Assembly (NCBI GenBank): GCA_964401385.1
Contig: CAYNYF010000054.1
Span: 1-29,455, forward strand
Source: CAYNYF01 sp964401385
GTDB lineage: Bacteria; Planctomycetota; Phycisphaerae; SM23-33
DNA length: 29,455 nucleotides
Direction: 5' to 3'
Both the position numbers and the translations under genes were made by a program. A model generated the notes under the pieces. It saw only the letters and a program-made list of their open reading frames with translations, was not told the origin of the DNA and searched no databases. Of the stretch, positions 15,778 to 24,384 are shown piece after piece. Numbering within the stretch: position 1 is the stretch's first letter; each line of letters starts with the position of its first letter.

Positions 15778-16593
15778 ATGCCGGAGTTGCCAGAGGCCGA
15801 GACCATCGCCCGGGGGCTTGCGACGGCGCTGACGGGGGCGGCGGTCTCGTCGGTGCGCCTGCGGCGGGCGGACTTCCTCAAGACCGGCAGCCGCGCGGCC
15901 CTCCGGCGGCTGACGGGGCGGCGGGTGACTTCCGTCGGGCGGCGCGGCAAGTGCGTGGTGATGCACTTCGGCCGGTGGCGGCTGGTGCTGCAACTGGGCA
16001 TGTCCGGCCGGCCGTGCCTGGGCCGCGCCGGAAGGCCGATCGGCCCGCACACGCACCTGGTGGTGACGTTTGCCGGTGGGCGGCAGTTGCGCTACGTCAA
16101 CAGCCGCCGCATCGCCGCCGGGGTGCATTTGCTCTCGCCCGGCGAGGACGGGCCGCTCGGGCGGCTCGGACCCGACGCCGACGGCATCACCCGCGCGGAG
16201 TTCGTCGGCCGCCTGGCCGGGCGAACCGCCCCCATCAAGGCCGCCCTGCTGAACCAGTCCATCCTGGCCGGCGTGGGCAACATCTACTCCGACGAGGCCC
16301 TCTTCCGGGCGGGCATCCGCCCGACGCGGCGCGTCGGCCGCATCAGTCGCCAGCGGCTGGGCAAGCTCCACGCCGCGGTGCGGGCGGTGCTGGCCGAGGC
16401 CATCGCCGCCGGGGGCTCCACCGTCACCGGCTCCAGCGGCTTCGCCGGCGCCAACGGGGAGCCGGGGCTCTTCACCGGCTCGCACCGCGTCTACGGCCGA
16501 TACGGCCAGGCGTGCGTGCGGTGCGGCGCGACGCTCCGCCGAACCCTCGTCGGCGGGCGAACCACCACCTACTGCCCGCGCTGCCAGAAGTGA
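15778..16593 (+). CDS. mutM: Formamidopyrimidine-DNA glycosylase (MutM/Fpg)
   Basis: 271 aa, normal Fpg length. The start MPELPEAET gives the catalytic N-terminal Pro (P2) and E3; K58 (RRGKCV) matches the catalytic lysine. The helix-two-turn-helix region has AALLNQSILAGVGNIYSDE. The C-terminal zinc finger has C246, C249, C266 and C269, with R261 (GGRTTTYC) for lesion contact. The enzyme removes 8-oxoguanine and nicks the strand in base-excision repair. ATG 15778 is required to expose Pro as residue 2. Its promoter and first 11 codons are duplicated 2.1 kb upstream. The kinase gene follows after 68 nt with its own promoter. Confidence 0.96.
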   Translation: MPELPEAETIARGLATALTGAAVSSVRLRRADFLKTGSRAALRRLTGRRVTSVGRRGKCVVMHFGRWRLVLQLGMSGRPCLGRAGRPIGPHTHLVVTFAGGRQLRYVNSRRIAAGVHLLSPGEDGPLGRLGPDADGITRAEFVGRLAGRTAPIKAALLNQSILAGVGNIYSDEALFRAGIRPTRRVGRISRQRLGKLHAAVRAVLAEAIAAGGSTVTGSSGFAGANGEPGLFTGSHRVYGRYGQACVRCGATLRRTLVGGRTTTYCPRCQK

Positions 16594-16646
16594 GCCGGCG
16601 CCCGTCCGCTTTCGGTAATCCGGTGTTCCGGCGGTCGCCGATTGGA

Positions 16647-16652
16647 TAGAAT
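16647..16652 (+). promoter_or_regulatory. -10 box (TAGAAT), near-leaderless promoter
   Basis: TAGAAT sits 9 nt before ATG 16662 with no ribosome site between, the same layout as at 821, 6395 and 8164. It gives the kinase its own transcript apart from mutM. Confidence 0.55.
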
Positions 16653-16661
16653 GAGCGCGAC

Positions 16662-18245
16662 ATGGCCAAGACCTTCGTGAGGATATCCCTGGCGACGAAG
16701 CTGCGGGTGCTGTTCGCGGCGGCGGTGTTGGCCATTATCGCCGCGGCGTTGGGGGTGCCGTTGTACTTCACCCAGCGGCTGATGGAGCAGGCGCAGGAGC
16801 AGTCGGCCTCGCAAGTGGCGGGCCTGTACCTGCGCGAGTGGGTGGACCGGCACGACCGCAAGTCGCCGCCGGAAAGCGCCATCGCCCGGTTCTTCACGGC
16901 CGCCGGCGACGGGCGGCGGGGGCCGAGCTTCATCCGCGTGGGCCCGGAGGCGACCGCCGGCTCGTCGGATCGTCTGGTCGAGCGGGCGGCCAGCGCCTTC
17001 CGAAAGAACCCGCAGCGAATGATGGCGCTCATGGGCGAGGAGGACGAGCAGGGGCGGCAGGTGTATCGCTGCTTCCGGGCGGTGCGGGCGACGCAGAGCT
17101 GCCGCGAGTGCCACAAGACGACGCCGCCCGGGCGGTTCCAGCAGAATCAACTCGTCGGGCTCATCGACGTGACCATGCCGCTGGAGCGCGGCTCCTTGAT
17201 CTGGTGGACGCGCGGGATGTTCGTCCTGGGCGGCTTGCTGGCGGCGCTGCTGGCGCTGATGTCCTTCTACATCATCACCAAGCAGGTCGTCCTGGCCCCG
17301 ATCCGCAAGCTCCGCGACCTCTCCGACAGGGCGGCCGAGGGCGACCTGGCGGCGCGCAGCCGAATCGCCAGCGGCGACGAGTTCGAGAAGCTGGGGCGGA
17401 GCTTCAACGACATGCTCGACGCCATCCAGACCCAGCAGAACCAGCTCCGGCAGGCCAACCGCGCCCTGGACCTGCGGCTGGCGGAGGTGGCCGAGGCCAA
17501 CGTCGCCCTGTACGAGGCCGACCGCATCAAGAACGAGTTTCTGGCCAACGTCTCGCACGAGCTGCGGACGCCGCTGAGCAGCATCATCGGCTTTGCCGAG
17601 TTGCTGGGGCAGACCGACGACGAGCGCCGCCACCGGCACGCCACGCACATCCTCACCTCGGCCAGGATGCTGCTGGGAATCATCAACGACCTGCTGGAGG
17701 TGGCCAAGGTAGAGGCCGGCAGGGCACAGGTCAACATCGAGAGGGTCTCGGTCAGGGACCTGTGCGAGACGTTGGGGCAGTTGGTCCGCCCCATGGCCGA
17801 CAAGAAGCACTTGGCGCTGGAGGTGGACCTGGCCGAGGACTTGCCGGTGGCGGCCACCGACGCCCGGAAGGTCCAGCAGATTCTCTACAACCTGCTTTCC
17901 AACGCGGTGAAGTTCACGCCCGCCGACGGCAAGGTGACGCTGACGGCGCGGCGGGTGCCGGCGGAGGAGTCCAGCCTGCGGCGCGAGTCGGTCGCGCTGA
18001 CGGTGGCCGACACCGGTCCGGGAATCGCCGCGGCCGACCAGGAGCGAATCTTCGAGAAGTTCCGCCGCCTGGACGATTCCATGACCCGCGAGCACGGCGG
18101 GGCGGGGCTGGGACTGGCCATCGTCAAGGAGCTGACCGACCTCCTGGGCGGGAGGCTCACGCTGGAAAGCGAGTCCGGCCACGGGGCCAGCTTCACCGTG
18201 CTGCTGCCGGTTGCCCCGGTCGAAAAGAAACTCGAAGGCGAGTAG
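16662..18245 (+). CDS. Sensor histidine kinase with c-type haem motif (DUF3365-like)
   Basis: 527 aa. TM1 (about 14-34) and TM2 (about 183-205) enclose a periplasmic domain of the Tll0287/DUF3365 type that contains one haem c motif, C147-R-E-C150-H151. A HAMP linker (about 205-260) and a coiled coil lead to HisKA with the phospho-acceptor H299 (NVSHELRTPL). The HATPase domain has NLLSNAVKFTP (N box), DTGPGI (G1) and GGAGLGLAIVKEL (G2). It probably senses redox state, NO or O2 through haem and autophosphorylates. No cognate response regulator is adjacent; the receiver protein at 14687-15199 is a candidate partner. The start follows TAGAAT-N9. Confidence 0.92.
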   Translation: MAKTFVRISLATKLRVLFAAAVLAIIAAALGVPLYFTQRLMEQAQEQSASQVAGLYLREWVDRHDRKSPPESAIARFFTAAGDGRRGPSFIRVGPEATAGSSDRLVERAASAFRKNPQRMMALMGEEDEQGRQVYRCFRAVRATQSCRECHKTTPPGRFQQNQLVGLIDVTMPLERGSLIWWTRGMFVLGGLLAALLALMSFYIITKQVVLAPIRKLRDLSDRAAEGDLAARSRIASGDEFEKLGRSFNDMLDAIQTQQNQLRQANRALDLRLAEVAEANVALYEADRIKNEFLANVSHELRTPLSSIIGFAELLGQTDDERRHRHATHILTSARMLLGIINDLLEVAKVEAGRAQVNIERVSVRDLCETLGQLVRPMADKKHLALEVDLAEDLPVAATDARKVQQILYNLLSNAVKFTPADGKVTLTARRVPAEESSLRRESVALTVADTGPGIAAADQERIFEKFRRLDDSMTREHGGAGLGLAIVKELTDLLGGRLTLESESGHGASFTVLLPVAPVEKKLEGE

Positions 18246-18296
18246 CCGGCGGCGGAAACGATCGATCGTGTTGCGGAGTTGGCTGGGAGGTCAGCA

Positions 18297-19565
18297 ATGT
18301 CGGAGAAGTTGGCGATTCTGGGCGGGCCCAGGGCCGTGCCGGCCGGAACCATCAAGGACTGGCCGCCCATCGACCAGACGGACCGGGAGATGGTCCTGGC
18401 CTCGCTGGACGGCGGCAACCACAGCTTCGGGCCCAACTGCAAGGCGTTTCAGGAGGAATTCGCCGCCTGGAACGGCAACCGCTTCGCCATCACCACCAAC
18501 TCGGGCACGGCCGCGCTGCACATGTGCCTGGCCGCCTGCGGCTGCTCGGCCGGCGACGAGGTGATCGTGCCGGCGTACACCTGGTCGTCCTCGGCCACCT
18601 GCGCCCTGCACCACAACTGCATTCCCGTCTTCGTCGACATCGACTTTGACACAATGAACCTCGACCCGGACAAGGTAGAGGCCGCCATCACCGCCAAAAC
18701 CAAGGTAATCATCGCCGTCCATCTGCACGGGCTGGCGGCGGACGTGGAGCGGCTGCTGGCCGTGGCCGAGGCGCACGGGCTGAAGGTGGTCGAGGACTGC
18801 TGCCAGGCCCACGGGGCCACCTTCGCCGGCAGGAAGGTCGGCACCTGGGGGCACTGCGCCGCCTTCAGCTTCAACCAGAACAAGTGCCTCTGCGCGGGCG
18901 AGGGGGGGATGTTCGTCACGGACGATGCGGAGTTTCTCTCGGCCGCCCAGGCCTTGTGGTCGTTCGGCGAGACGCGGACGCCGCTGGAGGACCGGGACTA
19001 TCACGCCTACGCCCTGGGCTGGATGTACCGCAACAACGACCTGTCGGCCGCGTTCGGCCGGGCGGAATTGCGGAAGCTGGACGGATACCTCGCCGCCCAG
19101 AAGGTCAACGCCGCCCGGCTGAGCGAGCTGCTGGCCGGCGCGGCGGGTCTGATCCTGCCGACCGAGCCGCCCCGCCGCGAGCACACCTGGTACAACTACA
19201 CGCTGCGCTTCGACATGGCCGCCCTGGCTCACGAGGCCGACGCCGCCGCCTTCCGCGACAGAATCGTCAAGGCCCTCCAGGCAGAGGGGGTCAGGACGGA
19301 GCTGTGGCAGCGGTTCATCCTGCCGGCGATGACCGTCTTTCAGGCCCGGAACGCCTACGGCCACGGCTGCCCGTGGGTCTGCCCCCACGCCCGACCGGTG
19401 GAGTACGACCCGGGCGAGTTCCCCGTCGCCCGGAAGCACGCCGACTGGCACACCGGCATGACCACTCCGCTGCGGGCGCCGAACGGCCCGACCGCGGCCG
19501 AGGCCACCGCCCGCGGAATTCGCAAGGTCATGGAGAACATCGATCAGTTGGACCAGCTTGAGTGA
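18297..19565 (+). CDS. DegT/DnrJ/EryC1/StrS-family PLP aminotransferase
   Basis: 422 aa. The fold-type I pattern is complete: TNSGTAALHMCLAA (phosphate cup), VPAYTW, VVEDCCQAHGA (D167 for the pyridine nitrogen) and SFNQNKCLCAGEGG with the Schiff-base K196. The family aminates keto-sugars or cyclitols (scyllo-inosamine, AHBA-like) using Glu or Gln. GGGAGG 6 nt before ATG 18297 sets the start; an in-frame GTG/ATG upstream is less likely. Its stop overlaps a GTG of the next gene, so the aminotransferase and the ceramidase-like hydrolase form a unit. The substrate may be an amino-sugar or sphingoid-like lipid; no sugar-nucleotide genes are nearby. Confidence 0.9.
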   Translation: MSEKLAILGGPRAVPAGTIKDWPPIDQTDREMVLASLDGGNHSFGPNCKAFQEEFAAWNGNRFAITTNSGTAALHMCLAACGCSAGDEVIVPAYTWSSSATCALHHNCIPVFVDIDFDTMNLDPDKVEAAITAKTKVIIAVHLHGLAADVERLLAVAEAHGLKVVEDCCQAHGATFAGRKVGTWGHCAAFSFNQNKCLCAGEGGMFVTDDAEFLSAAQALWSFGETRTPLEDRDYHAYALGWMYRNNDLSAAFGRAELRKLDGYLAAQKVNAARLSELLAGAAGLILPTEPPRREHTWYNYTLRFDMAALAHEADAAAFRDRIVKALQAEGVRTELWQRFILPAMTVFQARNAYGHGCPWVCPHARPVEYDPGEFPVARKHADWHTGMTTPLRAPNGPTAAEATARGIRKVMENIDQLDQLE

Positions 19566-19573
19566 GAAACCTC

Positions 19574-20845
19574 ATGTCGCTGAAGGCCGGCTTCGCGGAA
19601 GTTGACATCACCCCGCCCGTGGGCACGCACAAGATCGGATGGCTCAAGAAAATCGTCTCCGACCGCGTGCTGGACCCGCTGTTTGCCCGCGCGTGCGTGC
19701 TGGAGGCGGCTGGCGAGCGCGTCGGTATCGTTCAATTGGACACGCTCTGCATCGACGCCGGCGACGTCGCCGAAATCCGGAAGCGTATCTCCGCCGAGCA
19801 TGGCCTCCCCGGCGGGGCCGTCATGGTCGCCGCCACGCACAATCACGCCGGCCCGGCCGTGGCCGACAGCGGCGACACCCGGCGCGACGACGCCTACGTC
19901 GAAACCCTCACGGCCAAGGTGGTCTCGGCGGTCGGCGCGGCGCTCACCGGCGCACGCGAGGCCGAGATCGGTTTCGCCCGCGGCTTCCGCTTCGAGGTCG
20001 GCTACAACCGCCGCGTCGTCATGCGCGACGGAACCGTGCGGACCCACGGGACGTTCGCCGACCCGGAGGCCCTCTTCATCGAAGGCCCGGTGGACCCGGA
20101 GGTGGCGGTTCTGGCCGCCCGCGGGCGCGACGGGGCGATGCTGGGGGCTCTGGTCAACTTCGCCTGCCATGCGGCCCATCACGGCGGCGATACGTCGCTC
20201 TCGGCCGGATATCCCGGCGTGCTGGCCCGGCGGATGAAGCGGCGGTCCTGCCCGGTGACGATGTTTCTGCTGGGAGCGGCCGGCAACATCGCCTGCGCGG
20301 ACCCCGCCCACGAGGGGCGGAGCAAGTCCATGGAGGAGGCGGGTGAGCTGCTCGCCGGCGACGTGGCCGGCGCCCTGGAGGGGATGGAGTTCACCGGCCG
20401 GGTCAGGCTCCGGTGGCGGTCGAGGCTGGTGCGGCTGCCTTTCCGCGAGCTTGCCCCCGAGCAGCTCGCGGGCACGGTCCGCGGCGCCCAGCGGTTCATT
20501 GATTCCGCCATCTACGACCGGGCCATGCCCGCCCAGATCGAGCGGATTCGCCGCCTCGGGACCGAGACGGCCGAGGTGCAGGTGCTGCTGGTCAACGACG
20601 TCGCCTTCGTGGCGATCCCGGGGGAGTATTTCGTGGAGCTGGGCCTGCGGATCAAACAGCGGGCGCATCCGGCCCGGGCGGTGGTGGTCAGTTGCGCCAA
20701 CGGGCTGCTGGGGTACATCCCCACGCGGGAGGCGTTTTCGCGCGGCGGCTACGAAACGACGTTCGGCCCGCCGAGCTGTCTGGCGGCCGGCGCGGGCGAG
20801 CTGCTGGCCGATGCCGCCGTCGAGCTGATCGCCGAGGGCCCCTGA
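19574..20845 (+). CDS. Neutral ceramidase N-terminal-domain-like hydrolase
   Basis: 423 aa. The opening KAGFAEVDITPPVG, the zinc-site motif ATHNHAGP (87-94), NFACHAAHHGGD, LLGAAGNIACAD and AIPGEYFVELG are those of the neutral/alkaline non-lysosomal ceramidase N-terminal domain. It is much shorter than true ceramidases (about 650-700 aa), lacks their C-terminal domain, and has no signal peptide, so it should be cytoplasmic. The real substrate is unknown; an amide bond is the family expectation. The start is uncertain: ATG 19574 gives the family-like N-terminus, whereas GTG 19562 overlaps the upstream stop (GTGA). Coupling to the aminotransferase suggests a shared pathway. Confidence 0.8.
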   Translation: MSLKAGFAEVDITPPVGTHKIGWLKKIVSDRVLDPLFARACVLEAAGERVGIVQLDTLCIDAGDVAEIRKRISAEHGLPGGAVMVAATHNHAGPAVADSGDTRRDDAYVETLTAKVVSAVGAALTGAREAEIGFARGFRFEVGYNRRVVMRDGTVRTHGTFADPEALFIEGPVDPEVAVLAARGRDGAMLGALVNFACHAAHHGGDTSLSAGYPGVLARRMKRRSCPVTMFLLGAAGNIACADPAHEGRSKSMEEAGELLAGDVAGALEGMEFTGRVRLRWRSRLVRLPFRELAPEQLAGTVRGAQRFIDSAIYDRAMPAQIERIRRLGTETAEVQVLLVNDVAFVAIPGEYFVELGLRIKQRAHPARAVVVSCANGLLGYIPTREAFSRGGYETTFGPPSCLAAGAGELLADAAVELIAEGP

Positions 20846-20877
20846 CCTCCGGCGGCGGGAATCCGGCGCCGCCCGGA

Positions 20878-21255
20878 TCAATACCAAATCATGACGATGA
20901 GGTTCGGCTCGGGCGTCTTGCCTTCCATCACCCCCACCAGCTCGCCGACGTGCTTGACCTCAATCTCCTCGCCGTCGAGCCATTCGTTGATGTTCTCGAT
21001 CAAGTGTTCCAGGGAGGCCACGCTGATCTTGGAGTGAAACATGCGGCAGCGGACCGCGCCGGCGCCGGTGAGGCTGGGCTTGCGCTGATACACCTTCTCC
21101 TTCTTGCCGGCCCCGACGGCGATCGAGCCGAACGCCCGGATCTTGCTGGAGGTCTGCCCCGGCGCGGACGGTGCTTCCTCCGCCAGCGGCAGGGGGGCCA
21201 GCTCCTCTTCGTCGCCGCTTTCGAGGGGGATGGGGGCTTCGTCGTCTTCGGACAT
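20878..21255 (-). CDS. Small conserved protein with acidic N-terminus
   Basis: 125 aa. Residues 1-38 are Glu/Pro/Ala-rich and probably disordered. The rest looks like a small alpha/beta domain: KKEKVYQRKPSLTG, CRMFHSKISVASLEHLIENINEWLD and a C-terminal beta strand NLIVMIWY. I do not recognise a named family. GGGAG 7 nt before ATG 21255 (minus strand) supports the start. It converges with the ceramidase-like gene (32 nt apart) and diverges from the phosphodiesterase gene. Confidence 0.75.
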   Translation of the reverse strand: MSEDDEAPIPLESGDEEELAPLPLAEEAPSAPGQTSSKIRAFGSIAVGAGKKEKVYQRKPSLTGAGAVRCRMFHSKISVASLEHLIENINEWLDGEEIEVKHVGELVGVMEGKTPEPNLIVMIWY

Positions 21256-21412
21256 GGCAGCTCTCCCGATCACAAAGTGCCAAAGATAAGGAAACCGCGA
21301 ACGCCGGCCATTATTATAGAGCGGCCGGAGAGCCCGTCAAAGGGTTGGCGATTGCGGATTGGCCGAATGTGGCCCGCGGCGTCGATCCGCCGGCCCCTAG
21401 TGGAAAGGTGGT

Positions 21413-23098
21413 GTGCGGTTGAGGATTTACAGATGGTTGCCGCTACTGGTTTTGGCAGCGGCCCTGGCGCCGGCGTCGTGCGTGCCGGACGCGCCGCCGC
21501 GGGTGGAGCTTTCGCCCGAGACCTTCGTGCCGGAGAAGCTCGGCCTGGTGATCTGGGTCGACGGCGTGGACATCGACGTCTTCGGGCGGCTGCAAAAGGC
21601 GGGCAAGCTTCCGAACATTACGAAGTACCTCATCGACCGCGGCGTTACGATCGACTCGGCCGTCGCCTCGCTGCCGACGATCACCTACGCCAATAACGTC
21701 TCCTTCGCCACGGGGCTGTTTCCCGGGCACCACGGCATCGTCGGCAACAAGTGGTTCGACCGCTACCGCCTGGTCTTTCAGGACTATTGCTTCATCAAGA
21801 CCTACCGGCAGGTGGACGCGGACTTCACCGCCGAAACCGTCTTCGAGGCCCTCGCCGACGATTACACCGCCACCATCCTGACGCCGGTGCGGCGCGGCGC
21901 CACCCGCAACGTCGACAACTGGGCGACGGCGGGGGTGGCGTGGTTCTTCGGCTACCAGGCCGCCGTCAACCACCTGACCACGGTGCGGTTCGAGCTGATC
22001 GCCGACGTCGCCAACCGCGCCGGCCGCTGGCCCAGGTTCATCCTGGCGTATTTCGTCACGCCCGACACCGTCGGCCACGCCCACGGGGTCAAGGCCCCGC
22101 CGTACACGGAGATGATCCTCGACATCGACCGCCAGGTCGGGCACATCTGCCGCTCGCTGGCCGCCGCCGGCCTGCTGGAGCGGACCCACGTCACGCTGAT
22201 CTCCGACCACGGCTTCGTGGAAACGCCCGAGCACACTGATATCGCCGAGTACTTCCGGAAGGAGCTGAAGATCCCGACGATCAGCAAGCTCTACGGCCGG
22301 GGCCAGCCGTTTGAGAAGCGCATCGCCCACTTCGCCAAGGCGCGGGCGGTGGTGGTCACCGGCGGAAAGCGGCGGTGCAGCATCCACCTCCGCCCCGGCG
22401 AGCACTGGTGGCAGCGCCCGACGGAAGAACAGATTGACGATTTTATCGGGGTCTGCGGCCGGCCCGCCCCCCGGCCTCGCGACCGCGCCGGCCCGGCACG
22501 CGCTGGCCTGCCCGCGCTGCTGGCTGAGTTTGAGGCCGTCGACCTGGTCGTGGTGCGGCTGGGCGAGAATTCCGTCCGCGTGCAGAGCCGCTGCGGCGTG
22601 GGCGTCATCGATCGCGTCCGCCGCGACGGAGTCAAGCTGTACCGCTACCGCGTGAGGTCGGGAACGGACCCGCTGGGGTATGCCTCTAATCCCCCGGCGG
22701 CGGCGCTGATGGACGGTGTCTACCACGAGGGGCAGGCGTGGCTGCGGGCGACGCTGGATACGCCCCGGCCGGACGTGGTGGTACAATTGATCGAGCTGAA
22801 CGACTCGCCGCGAAGCGGCGACGTGACGCTGTTCGCGGCCGACGGCTGGGATTTCTCCAAGGGCGACCGCGGCGGGCACGGCGGGCTGCTGCGGCATGAG
22901 ATCGTGGTTCCTTGGGTCTGGGTCGGCCCGGGCCTGCCGGCCAAGGCGCGGATTCATGGCGCCAGAACCGTGGACTTGATGCCCACGATGTTGCATCTTA
23001 TCGGCCGCGGCGACGCCGTCCCGACCGGGCTGGACGGACGCAGCCTGGCCGAGCGCCTCCAGCACGCCGTCGGAGAAGGCGGCTCGTCGCGGAAGTGA
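21413..23098 (+). CDS. Exported type I phosphodiesterase/nucleotide pyrophosphatase-like protein
   Basis: 561 aa. The hydrophobic N-terminus ends in APASC (C23), a possible but non-ideal lipobox. The alkaline phosphatase-superfamily NPP domain has a metal Asp in IWVDGVD (D50), SLPTITYANNVSFATG with the expected Thr nucleophile T91, HHGIVGN, PDTVGHAHG and SDHGF. It should hydrolyse phosphodiesters, or transfer phospho-groups, outside the cytoplasm with two metals. The C-terminus (RGGHGGLLRHEIVVPWVW, DLMPTMLHL) continues the metal site. The start is GTG 21413 after GGAAAGG; TTG 21419 is an alternative. The GH113-like gene starts 7 nt after its stop, so they form an operon. Confidence 0.85.
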   Translation: MRLRIYRWLPLLVLAAALAPASCVPDAPPRVELSPETFVPEKLGLVIWVDGVDIDVFGRLQKAGKLPNITKYLIDRGVTIDSAVASLPTITYANNVSFATGLFPGHHGIVGNKWFDRYRLVFQDYCFIKTYRQVDADFTAETVFEALADDYTATILTPVRRGATRNVDNWATAGVAWFFGYQAAVNHLTTVRFELIADVANRAGRWPRFILAYFVTPDTVGHAHGVKAPPYTEMILDIDRQVGHICRSLAAAGLLERTHVTLISDHGFVETPEHTDIAEYFRKELKIPTISKLYGRGQPFEKRIAHFAKARAVVVTGGKRRCSIHLRPGEHWWQRPTEEQIDDFIGVCGRPAPRPRDRAGPARAGLPALLAEFEAVDLVVVRLGENSVRVQSRCGVGVIDRVRRDGVKLYRYRVRSGTDPLGYASNPPAAALMDGVYHEGQAWLRATLDTPRPDVVVQLIELNDSPRSGDVTLFAADGWDFSKGDRGGHGGLLRHEIVVPWVWVGPGLPAKARIHGARTVDLMPTMLHLIGRGDAVPTGLDGRSLAERLQHAVGEGGSSRK

Positions 23099-23105
23099 GG
23101 CAGCA

Positions 23106-24284
23106 ATGAAGCATCTTGACCAAGAACTGGGCGAGCGACCCGAGCGCAGCACCAAACAGGCCGGCTTGCGCAGGGAGCGCTGGGTGGTGCTGGGCGTGGT
23201 GGGCGTGCTGCTGGGGGCGGTGGCCGTGCCGCAAACCTTCGTCCGCCGCGGCAAGAACGCCCCCGCACAGAAGCCCCCGCCGCCCCAGCCCACCGAGGCC
23301 TGGGAGTTCCGCGGCGTCTCGCTGCAACTGCACGCCTACGACGCCGGCGTCCCCTTCGAGAAGTACCTCGACGAAATCGCCAAGACCGGGGCGAACGCGG
23401 TGAGCTTTTCCCTGGCCGCCTACCAGGAGAACTGCGCCTCCAGCTCGCTCTTCATCGAAATGCGAAAGTCGCCTTCGCCGCGGCGCCTGGAAGGCCTCAT
23501 CCGGCGCGCCCACGGGCACGGGATGAAGGTGCTGCTGATGCCCATCATCCTGCTGGAAAACCCCGGCACCGGCGAATGGCGCGGCAAGATCAAGCCCCAA
23601 CAGCCGGAGGCGTGGTGGGAGGATTACGAGAACTACATCCTCTTCTACGCCAAGATCGCCGAGCGGACGGGCACCGAGGTGCTCGTGATCGGCTCGGAGC
23701 TGGTCAGCCTGACCGACGAGGTGGACCACTGGCGCGGGCTGATTCGCAAGGTGCGCAAGGTCTACAGCGGCCGGATCACCTACTCGTCCAACTGGGACCA
23801 CTACTTCAACGTTATCTGGTGGCGCGACCTGGACATGATCGGCATGACCAGCTACTACGACCTGGTCGGCGAGGACAAGCCCACGCTGGAGGTGCTGCGC
23901 AACGCCTGGAAGCCGATCAAGAAGGACATCCTCGCTTTGCAGCGGAAGTTCGACCGTCCGATCCTGTTCACCGAGGTGGGCTGGCCCAGCCAGGTCGGCT
24001 GCGCCAAACAGCCGTGGAATTACTACGGCTCGACCACGCCCGACCCGGCCGCGCAGGCCACCTGTTTCAAGGCGTTCTTCGATACCTGGGCGGGGGAAAA
24101 GGCCGTCGCCGGCGTGCTGGTGTGGGAGTGGCGCAACCACGAGGGCGTCACCGGCGGCCCCAAGGACACCTCCTACTTCCCCGGCGGAAAGCCGGCCATG
24201 GAGGTCATCAGGGAACGCTTCCTCTCCCGCGGCCGCCCGGCCGGGGACAACCCCACCACGACGCGGCAGCAGACCCCGCCGTAG
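23106..24284 (+). CDS. Membrane-anchored GH113-like glycoside hydrolase
   Basis: 392 aa. A cytoplasmic tail and one membrane helix (about 26-46) anchor it, followed by a Pro-rich spacer (50-62) and a TIM barrel resembling GH113 beta-mannanases. The acid/base Glu is probably E198 (VIGSEL) and the nucleophile E290 (LFTEVGWPS). RITYSSNWDHY and DMIGMTSYYDL match strands 5-6. It likely cleaves a beta-mannan or related glycan in the periplasm or at the surface. GAGG 5 nt before ATG 23106 and the 7-nt spacing couple it to the phosphodiesterase. The stop codon directly abuts the assembly gap, so anything downstream is lost. Confidence 0.83.
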   Translation: MKHLDQELGERPERSTKQAGLRRERWVVLGVVGVLLGAVAVPQTFVRRGKNAPAQKPPPPQPTEAWEFRGVSLQLHAYDAGVPFEKYLDEIAKTGANAVSFSLAAYQENCASSSLFIEMRKSPSPRRLEGLIRRAHGHGMKVLLMPIILLENPGTGEWRGKIKPQQPEAWWEDYENYILFYAKIAERTGTEVLVIGSELVSLTDEVDHWRGLIRKVRKVYSGRITYSSNWDHYFNVIWWRDLDMIGMTSYYDLVGEDKPTLEVLRNAWKPIKKDILALQRKFDRPILFTEVGWPSQVGCAKQPWNYYGSTTPDPAAQATCFKAFFDTWAGEKAVAGVLVWEWRNHEGVTGGPKDTSYFPGGKPAMEVIRERFLSRGRPAGDNPTTTRQQTPP

Positions 24285-24384
24285 NNNNNNNNNNNNNNNN
24301 NNNNNNNNNNNNNNNNNNNNNNNNNNNNNNNNNNNNNNNNNNNNNNNNNNNNNNNNNNNNNNNNNNNNNNNNNNNNNNNNNNNN
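24285..24384. other. Assembly gap (100 N)
   Basis: Exactly 100 N, a conventional placeholder for a scaffold join of unknown length. The two sides may not be adjacent as drawn. The gap removes the C-terminus of the minus-strand repeat protein and whatever follows the GH113-like gene. Confidence 0.99.

Noticed and set aside
13566..15810. Classical transposon between the mutM copies
   Set aside because: No transposase, no terminal inverted repeats; the flanks are long direct repeats of gene sequence.
22998..24284. Extension of the minus-strand giant frame beyond the gap
   Set aside because: The frame runs through N and then opposite the GH113-like gene; the product there is not protein-like.
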